A stretch of 64,000 nt of DNA from Medicago truncatula. Taxonomy: Eukaryota > Streptophyta > Magnoliopsida > Fabales > Fabaceae. The stretch lies in NCBI RefSeq assembly GCF_003473485.1, contig NC_053047.1, positions 9,253,001 through 9,317,000 of the forward strand. The letters are read 5' to 3'. This document shows, piece by piece, positions 1-10,336 of the stretch (its first letter is position 1; each line of letters starts with the position of its first letter). Made by a program: the position numbers and the translations under genes. The notes under the pieces were generated by a model. It saw only the letters and a program-made list of their open reading frames with translations, was not told the DNA's origin and did not search any database.

Positions 1-667
1 TCTTGGGATTGCAGGATAAGTCTAATGACATAATCATAATCAAACCAAGCTTTAAACCTTAATCTTATGTAACCCTAATTCCTTATCTAAATTTACCGCT
101 TTAACATGGATCAACCATTATCAAACTGTGGAAACGAAAGTGGAGGGTTTGATAATTGTTTATCCATCATCTTAAATATCAATTCATAAAACGAAAGTGG
201 AGCTTTGATATTCGAACAAGTGAATTTAGACAAAGATTGTAAAGGCAGCGAAATAGTCTTTACGATCTTTGAGACATATAGTTTCGATCTTCAAGGGAAC
301 TAATAATGATCAAGTCAGCGAAATAGGTTTGGTTGTTAGAGGAACCAAAATCTAATAGTAATCAAGTCAGCGAAATAGGCTTGGTTGCTAGAGGAACAAA
401 AGAGAAACTGTCTTGAGAAATTAGGTCTAACATAAGGTTATAAGTTTAATAGTTTGGTTTGTGAAGGACTTGTCATTAGGATGAACCAATAATTCCAAGA
501 CATTTATCTTTTCTTTTATTATTTGCTTTTTATACAAACATTTCTACCTTATAAAATCTTCAGTCTAATCATTATCTAAAGTTAATTGAATTCATAACTC
601 CATGTCGGAACGATACTCATATTTTACTATTTCGGTAAGACCGTGCACTTGCGGTTTTATCTCATCA
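1..667 (+). mobile_element. Athila-type Ty3 retrotransposon, 3' part of the 5' LTR
   Basis: Non-coding sequence that ends in TCA at 667, seven bases before a tRNA-Asp-type primer-binding site. The LTR start lies outside the window. The last 70 bases resemble the reverse complement of the LTR end near 44105-44170 (GGAACGATA, then CACTTGC, then TCATCAAGTTTTTGGC). Short GGAGGGTTTGATA-like and AAGTCAGCGAAATAGG repeats occur around 140-390. No 3' LTR is found after 3502, so the element is truncated. Confidence 0.75.
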
Positions 668-673
668 AGTTTT

Positions 674-691
674 TGGCACCGCTGCCGGGGA
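674..691 (+). other. Primer-binding site, tRNA-Asp type
   Basis: TGGCACCGCTGCCGGGGA is complementary, with two differences from the plant consensus, to the 3' end of tRNA-Asp. This primer is characteristic of Athila/Calypso/Cyclops elements in legumes and fixes the LTR boundary. Confidence 0.85.
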
Positions 692-730
692 GTTATTGTA
701 ATTTGATTAACTTTTTAATAGTGGTTAGTC

Positions 731-732
<2 letters not shown>

Positions 733-779
<47 letters not shown>
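733..779. repeat. (TA)n microsatellite
   Basis: About 23 uninterrupted TA units in the leader of the Athila-type element, between the primer-binding site and the gag start. Confidence 0.95.
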
Positions 780-782
<3 letters not shown>

Positions 783-851
783 CCTCCCTCTCTCCTTATT
801 TTCTTATTTTATTTTTATTAATTCTTATCTTGAACCGTTCTTATCTCAGGC

Positions 852-1658
852 ATGGCTCAAAACTATTATCCTTGGACTCCTTCCCCTGTTTTGCCTCCTT
901 GTTATGGAATATTTGGTCATAATGGTCAACTAGTTAGTAGTCCTGAGCAAGTAAACTATGCTCATTATAATCAAGGGTTTAGGAACGATCATTTTTTTCA
1001 AACCCCTCAAAATCTTTTTGGACAACAAACGACACCACCTGGTTTTGAAAATATCCAAGGAGTCCCTCAAAGATCCAACTTGGAACTTTTGCTAGAAAAT
1101 CTTGTATTAGATAACTCTAGGCATAACAAAGAATTTGAAATCCAAGCTAGAAATTTGAAGGACTCTCTCGATAGGCTTTCCTCAAAAGTAGATTCTCTTT
1201 GTACTCACAACAAAATTCTAGAGATTCAAATCCCTCATGTAGGCCATCAAGTAGCCTCTCCCTCCCAAACCTCCATAATCCTTCCGAGCCAACCTAAGGC
1301 TAACCCAAAGGGTCAACCGAATGATGTTACACTTAGGGATGGTAAACAATTAGAGGTAGAGAGTGAAAAGCCACAAAGTGAGAAAGTTGTGATAGAAAGT
1401 GAAAAGCCTAACATATCACCACCTTATGATCTAAAAATTCCTTTCCCACAAGGGTTTGATGAGTCCAAACTAGATGAGCAGTTTAGGAAACTTATTAAAA
1501 TCATTCAAGACAAATTGCCATCTAGACTTAAGGATCCTGTGAGTTTTTCCAAACCATCTGTCATAGGATCCGAGATTATAGAAAGAGCCATGTGTGATTT
1601 GGGGGAGAATGTCAGTTTGATGCCATTATCCCTTTGTGAAAGATTAGGTATAGGATAG
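852..1658 (+). pseudogene. Athila-type gag-protease remnant
   Basis: A 268-codon ORF starting with ATG. Residues 1-80 are Gln/Asn/Pro-rich as in the tail of Athila Gag, residues 100-125 form a short heptad-like stretch, and the end (about 245-267) carries the retroviral-type protease segment CDLGENVSLMPLSLCERLG. Family members usually read DLGA there; here Ala is replaced by Glu. The frame stops just after this motif. At 1689-1722 follows the sequence that normally comes after pol (GCGCTTCGTGGGAGGCAACC), so reverse transcriptase, RNase H and integrase are deleted. A non-autonomous, internally deleted element; family assignment is firm. Confidence 0.8.
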
Positions 1659-2301
1659 AGAAACCCTTTAACCGTCAAGCTAATGACTTTAAACGAGCGC
1701 TTCGTGGGAGGCAACCCACGCATTTAATTGCTTTTGTTTTATTTGTTTCTTTTTGTTTTAAGTTATTTTGTAGGTAATTGTCCAAGAATGATTCAAGAAA
1801 AAGAAAAATTTTGAAGTCCCGGTCTCCAGAACCTTGGCACGGCCCGTGCTCCCATTGGCACGGCCGTGCTAGACCTTGCCTCTCCAAAACCAAGCCAAAC
1901 CCAGGAACTTGGCACGGCCCGTGCCAACCTCAGCACGGCCGTGCCCGACCCCAGGTAAGGTTAAACCTCATTCTTCGTCCTCTTCTTCCCTCATTCACCA
2001 AACCAAACATCTCTCATCCTTCCACCTTCTCTCTAAAACCTCCATAAACCACAAAAACCATTCCAACCACAACCCTTCATTCAAAAATAACTTTCATCCA
2101 CCCAATCCAAAAATCATCCAAATTCGTAGCCCCCATTAACCTCACCCAAAAACCCACAAATTCATTACCAATTTCCACAACCCAACCCCTCCAACTCACT
2201 TAAACCTTCTCCCCATCACTAAAACCAACCTCCTCCACCAAAAACATTCACTAAACCCAACTTTCACCAAAACCACACCAAGTCCATTCAAGGTCAAGGC
2301 T
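1659..2301 (+). other. Deleted pol junction and spacer with GC-rich palindromes
   Basis: The stretch opens with the post-pol motif GGGAGGCAACCCAC, itself a hairpin. It then carries short palindromes of the type GGCACGGCCCGTGC and GGCACGGCCGTGC at about 1834-1872 and 1909-1947, followed by C/A-rich non-coding sequence leading to the next ORF. Confidence 0.6.
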
Positions 2302-3502
2302 ATGGCTTCCAAAAGAAGTGGAAAAGAAGTTGCAACATCTTCAAGAGGACCTCCCCCAAAGAAGCAAGTATCGGCAAAGAATCATGGCATAATATTCAAG
2401 GATAACACGCAAACGGATAGGTATAAAAATCTCATCTCTGAACCTTTACATCCTTGCAGGTACCCTTATAATTATGACTTGGTTACACTAGGCCTTAGAG
2501 ACAATGTGTTTAAATTGCTACGATGATTAGGGTGGGTTGGTATGTTACGACCTATGCAGGGTTATGAAAATTTCACCTGAGTTTTTAAGTTCAATTGTTT
2601 TTACAAAGGATATGATGAATTTTGATAACCCTAATCATAGAATCTCTTTCCGGCTTATGAACATTGATTACGAGATGTCTCTTCAACACTTTTGTGATGA
2701 GATGGGCTTTGCTAACGCGGGGTTCATCCACGACTCTTGGGATCAAAGTCTTAAGCTGGTTGACTATCAACCTGCCACCGTTTGGGAACATATCATCGGC
2801 CTTAGGCAATTTCACACACGTTCAAACAAAGCTAGCCAAATTCACAACCTGGTGCTTAGGTACCTTCAAAGGGTAATGACTTGCACTATTTGGGGTAGGA
2901 CCGAATTGTGGAACACTAGGACGGATGAACTCTTCATATCGTGGGCCATGCTTAACAACCACCCCGTTAACACATGCTTTTACTTGCTTGATTACCTTTC
3001 CCATGTCGGTAATAGGTTTGATAGCAGGGGAGAGATAGCTGTGGGTGGTATCATCACATACATAGCTAGGCAATTGGGAGTGGGTGAGGACCAAGGGATT
3101 AACAACATTGAGGAAATTAATAGGCATAACATAGAGACACTTATCTTTATGAACTTCATTAGGCCCCGTCCACCCATGTCCTACACACTCAAACTCAATG
3201 TGCCTATTTTGATTATACTTTCTAACCCATCTCGGACTAACACCGAGGTGGAAGAAAATTTGTTGTATGTTGTTGATGATCCACAGGTACATGAGAACAC
3301 GATGATGAAGAAGAGGAAGGTGCACAATTGCACCATGATGAGGAGCACCATGACCATGATGCCGGAGAAACCAATAAAAATGCAAAGATGGGCATGGATG
3401 CATACCGAGGTCGGGAGGATAAGCATCGAGCAACTAAGGCAAGGTGTTGAATTGTCGGGACTAAGGAATGATGTCCTAAGGGGCAACCGCATATCCGAAT
3501 AA
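2302..3502 (+). pseudogene. Athila ORF-1/env-like protein remnant
   Basis: Two adjoining frames (2302-2526 and 2537-3502) together give the protein found 3' of pol in Athila-like elements (ATHILA ORF-1 family). The first starts MASKRSGKE and holds the RYKNLISEPLHPCRYP segment. The second carries PATVWEHIIGLRQFH, WNTRTDELFISWAMLN and EIAVGGIITYIARQLG-like blocks. A TGA at 2524-2526 and a frame change near 2526-2537 separate them. The C-terminal membrane part expected of an env-like protein is not visible, and no LTR follows. Not a host gene. Confidence 0.7.
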
Positions 3503-3585
3503 AATAACCAAATACTTCGGAACATGATGCACCATTTTCACCTCCAAGGTCCTCCTTATAGAACTCAATGAAAAATGTGAGCTTT

Positions 3586-3661
3586 CCTCTTCCTCTCTTC
3601 TCTTACTACTCGTCCTCCTCCTCCTTCTCCTTCCTTCTTCTTCTTCTTCTTCTTCTTCTTA
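3586..3661. repeat. CT-rich/(CTT)n microsatellite
   Basis: A pyrimidine-rich tract ending in about eight CTT units, at the boundary between the truncated Athila element and the 3' flank of F-box copy A. Confidence 0.9.
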
Positions 3662-3981
3662 AATCCACCTTTAAATGAAATAAAATAGGAATGATTATTT
3701 AGCAAGTCGAAGTAATAAGTAAAAAAAATATTGCAATAATGTAAATAAATCTTAAGCATGCTATCTTGCTTCATCAGATCTCTTGGGAAAACTACAAAAT
3801 CTTTTAGATCCCTTCTATAACTTCAGCTGTGGTGTGAAGTTGGTTCCGGGTTTCAGCTGAAAAAATAACACCATTTTCACGCTTAGCAGACAAGTATAAC
3901 ATCAAGAAATCAATAAAATAGACAGCCGTCCAATCTTTATGTCAACAACTTTAAGAATTAAGAGGCAAATTGAATGCACTT

Positions 3982-4393
3982 TTACCTTAATCGACGTATG
4001 AGGTCAACCTTTGCTGACAGTGCGTTTTGAAGCAAAAAATTCAGATATTCATTAGGTATGGATGATTTGTGCGTTTGTACTTTCAGTGACTTCAAGCTAC
4101 ACATAGAAGGAAACTCAGCCTTCAATGTGGTAGGAAGGAACTGAGTCGAGAATCTAAGCAATGAAGGATGATTATGAATGAGAATCAATTTAACATAAGT
4201 CATATTTTTTGACAAAAATTATAACTAAAAAAACAAGCATATTAAGAAAAAAGTTGTAGTAAAAAGTGAAACCAACCAAACATGCCATAAAGTACCTGAA
4301 GAGTAGTTGAATTGATTGTCAATGATTCGATATTAGCAAGCTCAACCAACCAGTTGTATATAATCAATGAAGTCTTTGCAGATTGGAACAAAC
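3982..4393 (-). pseudogene. F-box gene copy A, 3' part (end of exon 1, intron, exon 2)
   Basis: This is the downstream half of the gene that resumes at 17205. Exon 1 continues from 4393 to 4296 (LYNWLVELANIESLTIN-like) and ends at a GT donor (TTCAG|GTACTT). The exon 2 acceptor is GCTTAG before 4153. Exon 2 encodes the conserved tail LKAEFPSMCSLKSLKVQ to NEYLNFLLQNALSAKVDL. Compared with copy C, copy A has a 4-base TTCC duplication at about 4133-4140, which shifts the frame early in exon 2. The 4389-4393 CAAAC is the left target duplication of the large insertion. Confidence 0.85.
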
Positions 4394-4564
4394 TGTTGGG
4401 AAACATGGCATCCATGGAAGGAAGGAGAGAAAACTAAGAAACTCTTTCTATTGATGGAAATGGAATATTACAAAATGAGAAAAGTTCCCTCTAATGGGGT
4501 GGTTACAAGTTATTTATACTACTCTCTACTAGGACTAATATGCTATTAATCTATATCTCTAATA
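4394..4564 (-). repeat. 3' LTR (element orientation) of the Copia-like element
   Basis: 171 bases; on the minus strand it starts TATTAGAG and ends CCCAACA. It includes a TATA-like AGTATAAATAAC and the transcript-end-like CATCAATAGAAAG. Matches 17040-17204 except for two G/A differences and a 6-base insertion. Confidence 0.9.
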
Positions 4565-4766
4565 GTCCCCCTCAAGTTAGAAGGTGTTCAAAAACACTTC
4601 CAACTTGAAATGAGAAAGTACAAGGAAAGATGTTGGAAATACATTGGCCAAGAACATAGCAACAATCAAATGCTTATCCAACAAGAGGAAACCACAACTC
4701 AAGGTGTAATCACTTGGAGGAAGAAGCAACAAACCAACGCTTAACCACCATCCGGTAGAAGCCAAT
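4565..4766 (-). other. Copia-like element interior, segment 1
   Basis: About 200 bases between the LTR and the first nested element. It contains the polypurine tract next to the LTR and short GCTTAACCA-type repeats. No coding frame is seen. Confidence 0.6.
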
Positions 4767-5715
4767 TGTAACGCCCTCTTTAATTATTTGATTATTTAAA
4801 TGAGTTTAGAATATACTTATATGATTTATGTGATTTATATGATTTATTTTGATGAGTGATATTTTGTTATGTTATATGTTGGTATTTATTAATATAATAT
4901 TTGATTGAGAAATATATATGCTATTTGATTTAGAAATATATGTGATTTGTTATAGAAATAAATGTTATTTATCATAGAAATATGTATATGTTTTAGAAAA
5001 ATATATGTTAATTGGTTTAGAAAATATGTGTTATTTGTTGAAGAAATAAATATGGTTTGTGATAGAAATATATGTGATTTGTTGTAGAAATAAATATGAT
5101 TTGTTAAAGGAATATGCATGCATTGTTGTAGGAATATATGTTATTTAGTTTAGAAATATAAATGTTATTTGATTTGAAAATATAAATGATTGGTTATGGA
5201 AATATATATATGTCATAGAGATATATTTGTTATTTATTATTGTTATAGAAATATTTTATATATAAATATATATATATATATTAGAATAGAATATTAATAT
5301 TTGGATTTAAGAGAAAAATAAGTAGGTTAAAGATTTATATAAATAGGAGAGACCTAGTTTAGAAAAACATAACGTACGTACGACTGCTTTTGGAGAAAAA
5401 GGGAGAAAAAGTCAAGAGAAGAGGGAGAAGACCTAGAGGCTGCGATTTTGTGTATTAAGGTAAGGGTGAGACTAACTTTGCAATTCTATTAAGTATGTGA
5501 ATCAATGGTTAAGTTTAACATGAATTAGGATGAGTTTAAGAAGAATCGGAAATTAGGTCAAATTGATAGAATTGATGATTAAACGGTGGAAACTTGTTAA
5601 AAAGATGTAGAAACTGTTCTTAGACCTTAGATAATGATTTAGATGAATTCTGGAATTGAAATTAGGCTTAGAACCTTGTTAGATGATGATTTTCGTGTAG
5701 AAAGTGCATCATGTC

Positions 5716-5868
5716 CGAGCCTAGATTCATCGCTCGCTACGGCGAGCTATGATCCTCGCCTCGCGAGTGATGATCTTCATCGCTCGCCACGCGAGCCTTC
5801 CCCTTCGCCTCGCGAGTGTTTTGGTATTGCTCGCCATTGCGAGCAACCTTACTCGCCATAGCGAGCTA
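5716..5868. repeat. Array of GC-rich short palindromes, copy 1
   Basis: Seven or so 12-16-base near-palindromes (CTCGCTACGGCGAG, CTCGCCTCGCGAG, GCTCGCCATTGCGAGC, CTCGCCATAGCGAG) separated by 8-20 bases of AT-richer sequence. Two more lie at 6017-6050. The same motif type occurs in the other two copies of this element. Confidence 0.8.
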
Positions 5869-6697
5869 AGGCAGAGAGCATGTTAGATTTTGTAATTTCG
5901 ACTTTTTAGTTGGACCTTGAGTGCCTTTGAGTGCCTGAACATACCTAGTAATGATTAGGGATGAATGTAGGATCAGATTGAACCCAGAACAACACTAGTT
6001 AGGGAGATGAGTGGTACTCGCCATGGCGAGTAAGAACTCTCGCCTCGCGAGCACATCCAGAATTGAGTGCTTTGAGGAATTTGAGACCTGAGTCGTTTGA
6101 ATGGATTAGGAATGGAACTTTAGGTACTAATGAGACCTATCTGAGATGTTAACTGTTATTTGTGAAGCTATATTGAAATGCTAAGTGTTTATAATGTGAT
6201 TTATTGATTGATTGCATTACTTGAATTATTATTGAATGATCAGGAAGTTGTTGAAAATGAATTGATATTAAGCTGTTGATATGATCTGATTATGCTGCTA
6301 TTGTTATTTAACTAAGTTGCATGAGTTGTTGTTGATTATCATTTGATATTGTTATATCCTGAGATGTTTATGTGTCGCCTATGTTGCTGTTGTTGGTTAT
6401 GTGAAATATTTATATGCCTTATGTGGAAGATGTTTAATGTTTAAGTTGTTGATGCTTCACATTAATATTGTTATGTTATGAATTGAAATTGATATATTGA
6501 TATCTCTCTGTTGTTGTGTGACTTGACTGTGCTACTGCTGTTATTTAACTAAGTACATGAAGTCTATAAATATGATGAAATGATGACGTTTAGCTCCAAA
6601 TTATTGGATGCATGTTGAATACGATGATTACGGTGTTTTGTTGATAAGAGTCCATGCATAGCATATCATTGAGCTTAGTCCTCACCACGATTTTTTA

Positions 6698-6745
6698 GGA
6701 GCTTTGTCCTCCGCACGTTTTAGGAGCTTTGTCCTCCGCACGATA
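6698..6745. repeat. 25-26-bp tandem repeat
   Basis: Two to three copies of TTTTAGGAGCTTTGTCCTCC plus GCACG, in the position where copies 2 and 3 carry a 39-bp tandem repeat. Confidence 0.7.
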
Positions 6746-6904
6746 AAAGTATATTAATACTTATGATGACGATTGGTACCACATGCATATAAGTGTCTAA
6801 GTTGCATTGTCGCATTTGTCGAGTCAAGGTCGTTGTTGATGAATTATCATCCATGAGTTGTTAAGTTGTCGATGAATTATCATCTATGAGTTGTCGAGTT
6901 GTCT

Positions 6905-7165
6905 TCTACCTATGTTGATTAACATGTTGATTATGATATTGTTACGTTGCTATGTTGTTTAACATGTTGATTATGATATTGTTACGTTGCTATGTTATTT
7001 AAGATATAGATTATGATATGGTTATATTCCTATGTTGTTTAACATGTTGATTATGATATTGTTACGTTGCTATGTTGTTTAACATATTGATTATGATATT
7101 ATTATGTTGATTATGATATTGTTATGTTGCTATGTTATGTAAGATATTGATTATGATATTGTTAA
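6905..7165. repeat. About 60-bp T/G-rich tandem repeat
   Basis: Repeated units of the form CTATGTTGTTTAACATGTTG followed by ATTATGATATTGTTACGTTG, five or so imperfect copies within element copy 1. Confidence 0.75.
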
Positions 7166-7424
7166 GTTGTTATGATGTTGTGTATAATTGTTACTATTAA
7201 GTGATGAATATGTTGTTCTATATATGATTAATATTATTAAGTGAATATTATGTTATGTTATTGATGATGATCGAATGTTGTGATTACTTGGTAATTGTTT
7301 ATCAAAGATGCTATGATGTTTAAGATGATATTGTTTAAGATGTTTATGTTGAAGATTTATGATGTTGATTTTGGTGTTAGTATGTGTTGATTATGTTTTC
7401 ATAAGATGATGAATATGTTGTTGT

Positions 7425-7790
7425 TATATTAATACAAAAAGATGAATATGTTGTTGTTATATTATTATATTACGAAGAGATGATGTATATATAATTATTA
7501 TTATTATTAAGTGAATATCATGCTACGTTGTTGTTATATTATTATATTATGAAGAGATGATGTATATATAATTATTATTATTAAGTGAATATCATGTTAC
7601 GTTGTTGTTATATTATTATATTATGAAGAGATGATGTATATATAATTATTATTATTATTAAGTGAATATCATGTTACGTTGTTGTTATATTATTATATTA
7701 TGAAGAGACGATGTATATATAATTATTATTATTGTTAAGTGAATATTATGTTATGTTGTTGTTATATTATTATAAATGATGACTATGTTG
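7425..7790. repeat. About 85-90-bp AT-rich tandem repeat
   Basis: Four imperfect units carrying GAAGAGATGATGTATATATA, a run of ATT trinucleotides, AAGTGAATATCATGTTACG and TTGTTGTTATATTATTATA. Confidence 0.75.
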
Positions 7791-8655
7791 TTGTTGCTAT
7801 ATTACTATAAGAAGATGTTTATGTTATGATGTATATAATTATTATTATTATTAAGTGATGATTATATTGTGTAGTCCAAGTTATTAGTGATGATGATTAT
7901 ATGAAGATATTTATGAGTTCTTAGGTGTACTTGATGATGTTTATGTTAAGTTGATAAGTTGTCTTTTATTCATGAATTGATAATGAGATGTTTGATGAAT
8001 AATTGTTATTATGAATTAATGATGTTGTTATGCTATATATGAACTATGACTATGATGTGATGATCTATGTTTGTTACGATTTGGTTAATATGTGTTATAT
8101 GATGATGTTTATAATGTGATGAATACAAAGTAAATGATAATTAGAAGTTGGTTGGAATATTAAGAATTATTATTACTAATAGATGAAGTTATTTGTGTTG
8201 TTAAATATAATTATTGAATTATATGCTTGATATTATTGTTTTGTGAAATCTCACCCCTTCTGCTTGAAAATGTTGCTCTTCATATGAGTAACTTGCAGGT
8301 ATTACTGATTAGTAGGAGTGGTGGCTCAAGTGTCTTAGGTGCTCTGATACGTAATGGGATAGGAATTTTATTGTTGTCTTTCTATTCCTTACGTATTGCT
8401 TAAAGAATTTTCATGAATAAGATGTTGATCGAATTTGTATGAGATATTAATGATGAGGCCTTGTGCCAAAGACTGTTTTGAATTATCGAATAAATTCCGC
8501 TGCGAAGTATTAAAGGTTTTGTTATTGAATTTTAAAGGATAAATAGTTATTTATTCAGTTTATGATTTTAAGAAAAGAATGTGTAGCATTCCGTTTTTGT
8601 TAATTACTCTGATTAAATAAATGAAATTTTCACGTTGGGAAAACGGGGTGTTACA

Positions 8656-9419
8656 CCAATCATCAACAAAGCCTTAAAAGGCACAACGCTTAACCATCAA
8701 GAGTTCTCAATAACTCAAGACAGAAGTACAAGAAGAAGAAGAAAACAACGCTTGACCATCCTTGGACAGAAGCACAACGACGCTTAACCATTCATGACAA
8801 AAGCTTATCAACATAGCTTAACCATCATGAACAGAAGCACAAGACAAGAAGAGTAAGGATATCCAAAATCAATGATGATATCCAAAAGAAAAAGAAGTGC
8901 AAGGAAGGGCCAAAGTTTACAATGGAAGGAGGTCATATGTTGAACAAACTGCATACCAAAGGTACCATGAAGCAACAAGACCAAGGTTCCAAAGTTAAAA
9001 AAGAGATGCCCTCCAATGCCGAGCTGAGACAAGAAAAATCAAATGCAAGCCAATAGAGATGCATAGCCATGTGAGGTGTCTTCAAACCATAGAAAACAAA
9101 TCCATGTTGATGCATTCAAACCATAGGCCAAAACCCATGCTTCCAATAATGAAGCTAAACCAAATCAAGGCACCATGAGCTGCAAGGCTTCAACCTATAT
9201 GCTCCAATCAGCAGCAACCAAATAATAGAATAAACCAAAAAACATGGTGTGTACTGAAGAAGAGTTATCAAACCAAAATAGTCTTCAAGAATGACCAAGT
9301 GCAAAGTTGTAGAATAACAAGATCAAAGAGCCACAAACAGGAAGGTTATATAAACCCCAGAAAATTAGGCACACCAGAAAATTACCAAGTGCAATGGTGT
9401 CAAAATAGCAGGATCAGAG
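8656..9419 (-). other. Copia-like element interior, segment 2
   Basis: Non-coding interior with recurring CGCTTAACCATC and ACAGAAGCACAA words. Short ORFs here have no recognisable domains. Confidence 0.55.
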
Positions 9420-10336
9420 TGAAGGTGAGAAAAACACAAGAAGGGGGTTGAATTGTGTTTTCTTTTTCTCTAAAAAAATACTTCTTCTGATAATACTTCA
9501 GAAGCAGTTTGGGAATGCTTTTGATGTAATGACCAGAATCAGATATGCAGCGGAAAAGATCAAAGCAGAGAAAAGAAGAATAAGACACAAGCAGTTATCC
9601 TGGTTCCTTCCACAAATCGGAAGTAGTCCAGTCCCCCTTGTGTAACGCCCCATTTTTATTTAATTATTTTTAGTTGATTTAAAGTCTTTTATATGATTTT
9701 TAAATGATTTACGTTGATTTTGTGGTGTGGTATATTTTATTAAATGACTATTTTATTATTTAATAGAATAAGTGAGAAATAGGATTTAATTGGAGTTTGG
9801 GGGTTATACGAGAATTAAGTAAACTTAGGGGGAGTAAAGTGAATATTGGGAGATTATATTTATTAAAGAATTAGAAAAATAGAAGTGGGGGAAGCAGTTT
9901 TACGTACAACAGAGAAAAGGGAGAAAAGTCAAGAAAAGGGAAGAGAACCAAGAAGGGCTGCGATTTCGATTATCTAAGGTAAGGGTGAGGCTAACTTACA
10001 TTAATTTTAGTGTATATGATTCTGATTATGTTTTAACAAAAGTTATGAATAAATTTGGAGAATTGGGAATTAGGGTTATGATGAGAATTGATGATTAAAT
10101 GATGGAATTAGGGTGAATTGATGTAGAAATGATGAACAGACCTTAAATGGTTCATATATTGATGTTTAGAATCAGTTTTAAGGTTAGGACAATGGGTTTG
10201 GGTGAATTTTTGAGAAAAACTGTAACCTGGCCGTACTGTTATTCATCGCTCGCCTCCCGAGTGATGATCCTCGCCATAGCGAGTGATGAAGATCATCACT
10301 CGCCTCGCGAGCAGGAGTTGTTCGCCTCGCGAGTTG

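Larger units (their letters stand above)
4767..8655 (+). mobile_element. TGTAAC element copy 1 (solo-LTR-like, 3.9 kb)
   Basis: Begins TGTAACGCCC and ends GGGGTGTTACA, with an exact 5-bp duplication CCAAT on both sides (4762-4766, 8656-8660). TG...CA ends with inverted termini and a 5-bp duplication fit a large solo LTR, probably Ty3 (Tekay-like ends), but no internal region is present to prove it. Shared with copies 2 and 3 are a GGGAGAAAAAGTCAAGA and GGCTGCGATT block followed by a strong splice donor (AAG|GTAAGG, GT at 5460), and near the end CTTGCAG|GTATT (8298), then GTGGTGGCTCAAGTGTCTTAG. Between them is GC-palindrome-bearing and then T/G-rich tandem sequence. No protein-coding frame. 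Confidence 0.8.

Noticed and set aside
643-933. ORF with an Ile-Tyr run
   Set aside because: It is the translation of the (TA)n microsatellite in the Athila leader.
2822-3525. Long minus-strand ORFs (203 and 114 codons)
   Set aside because: Shadows of the plus-strand Athila env-like frame, which has the family motifs.
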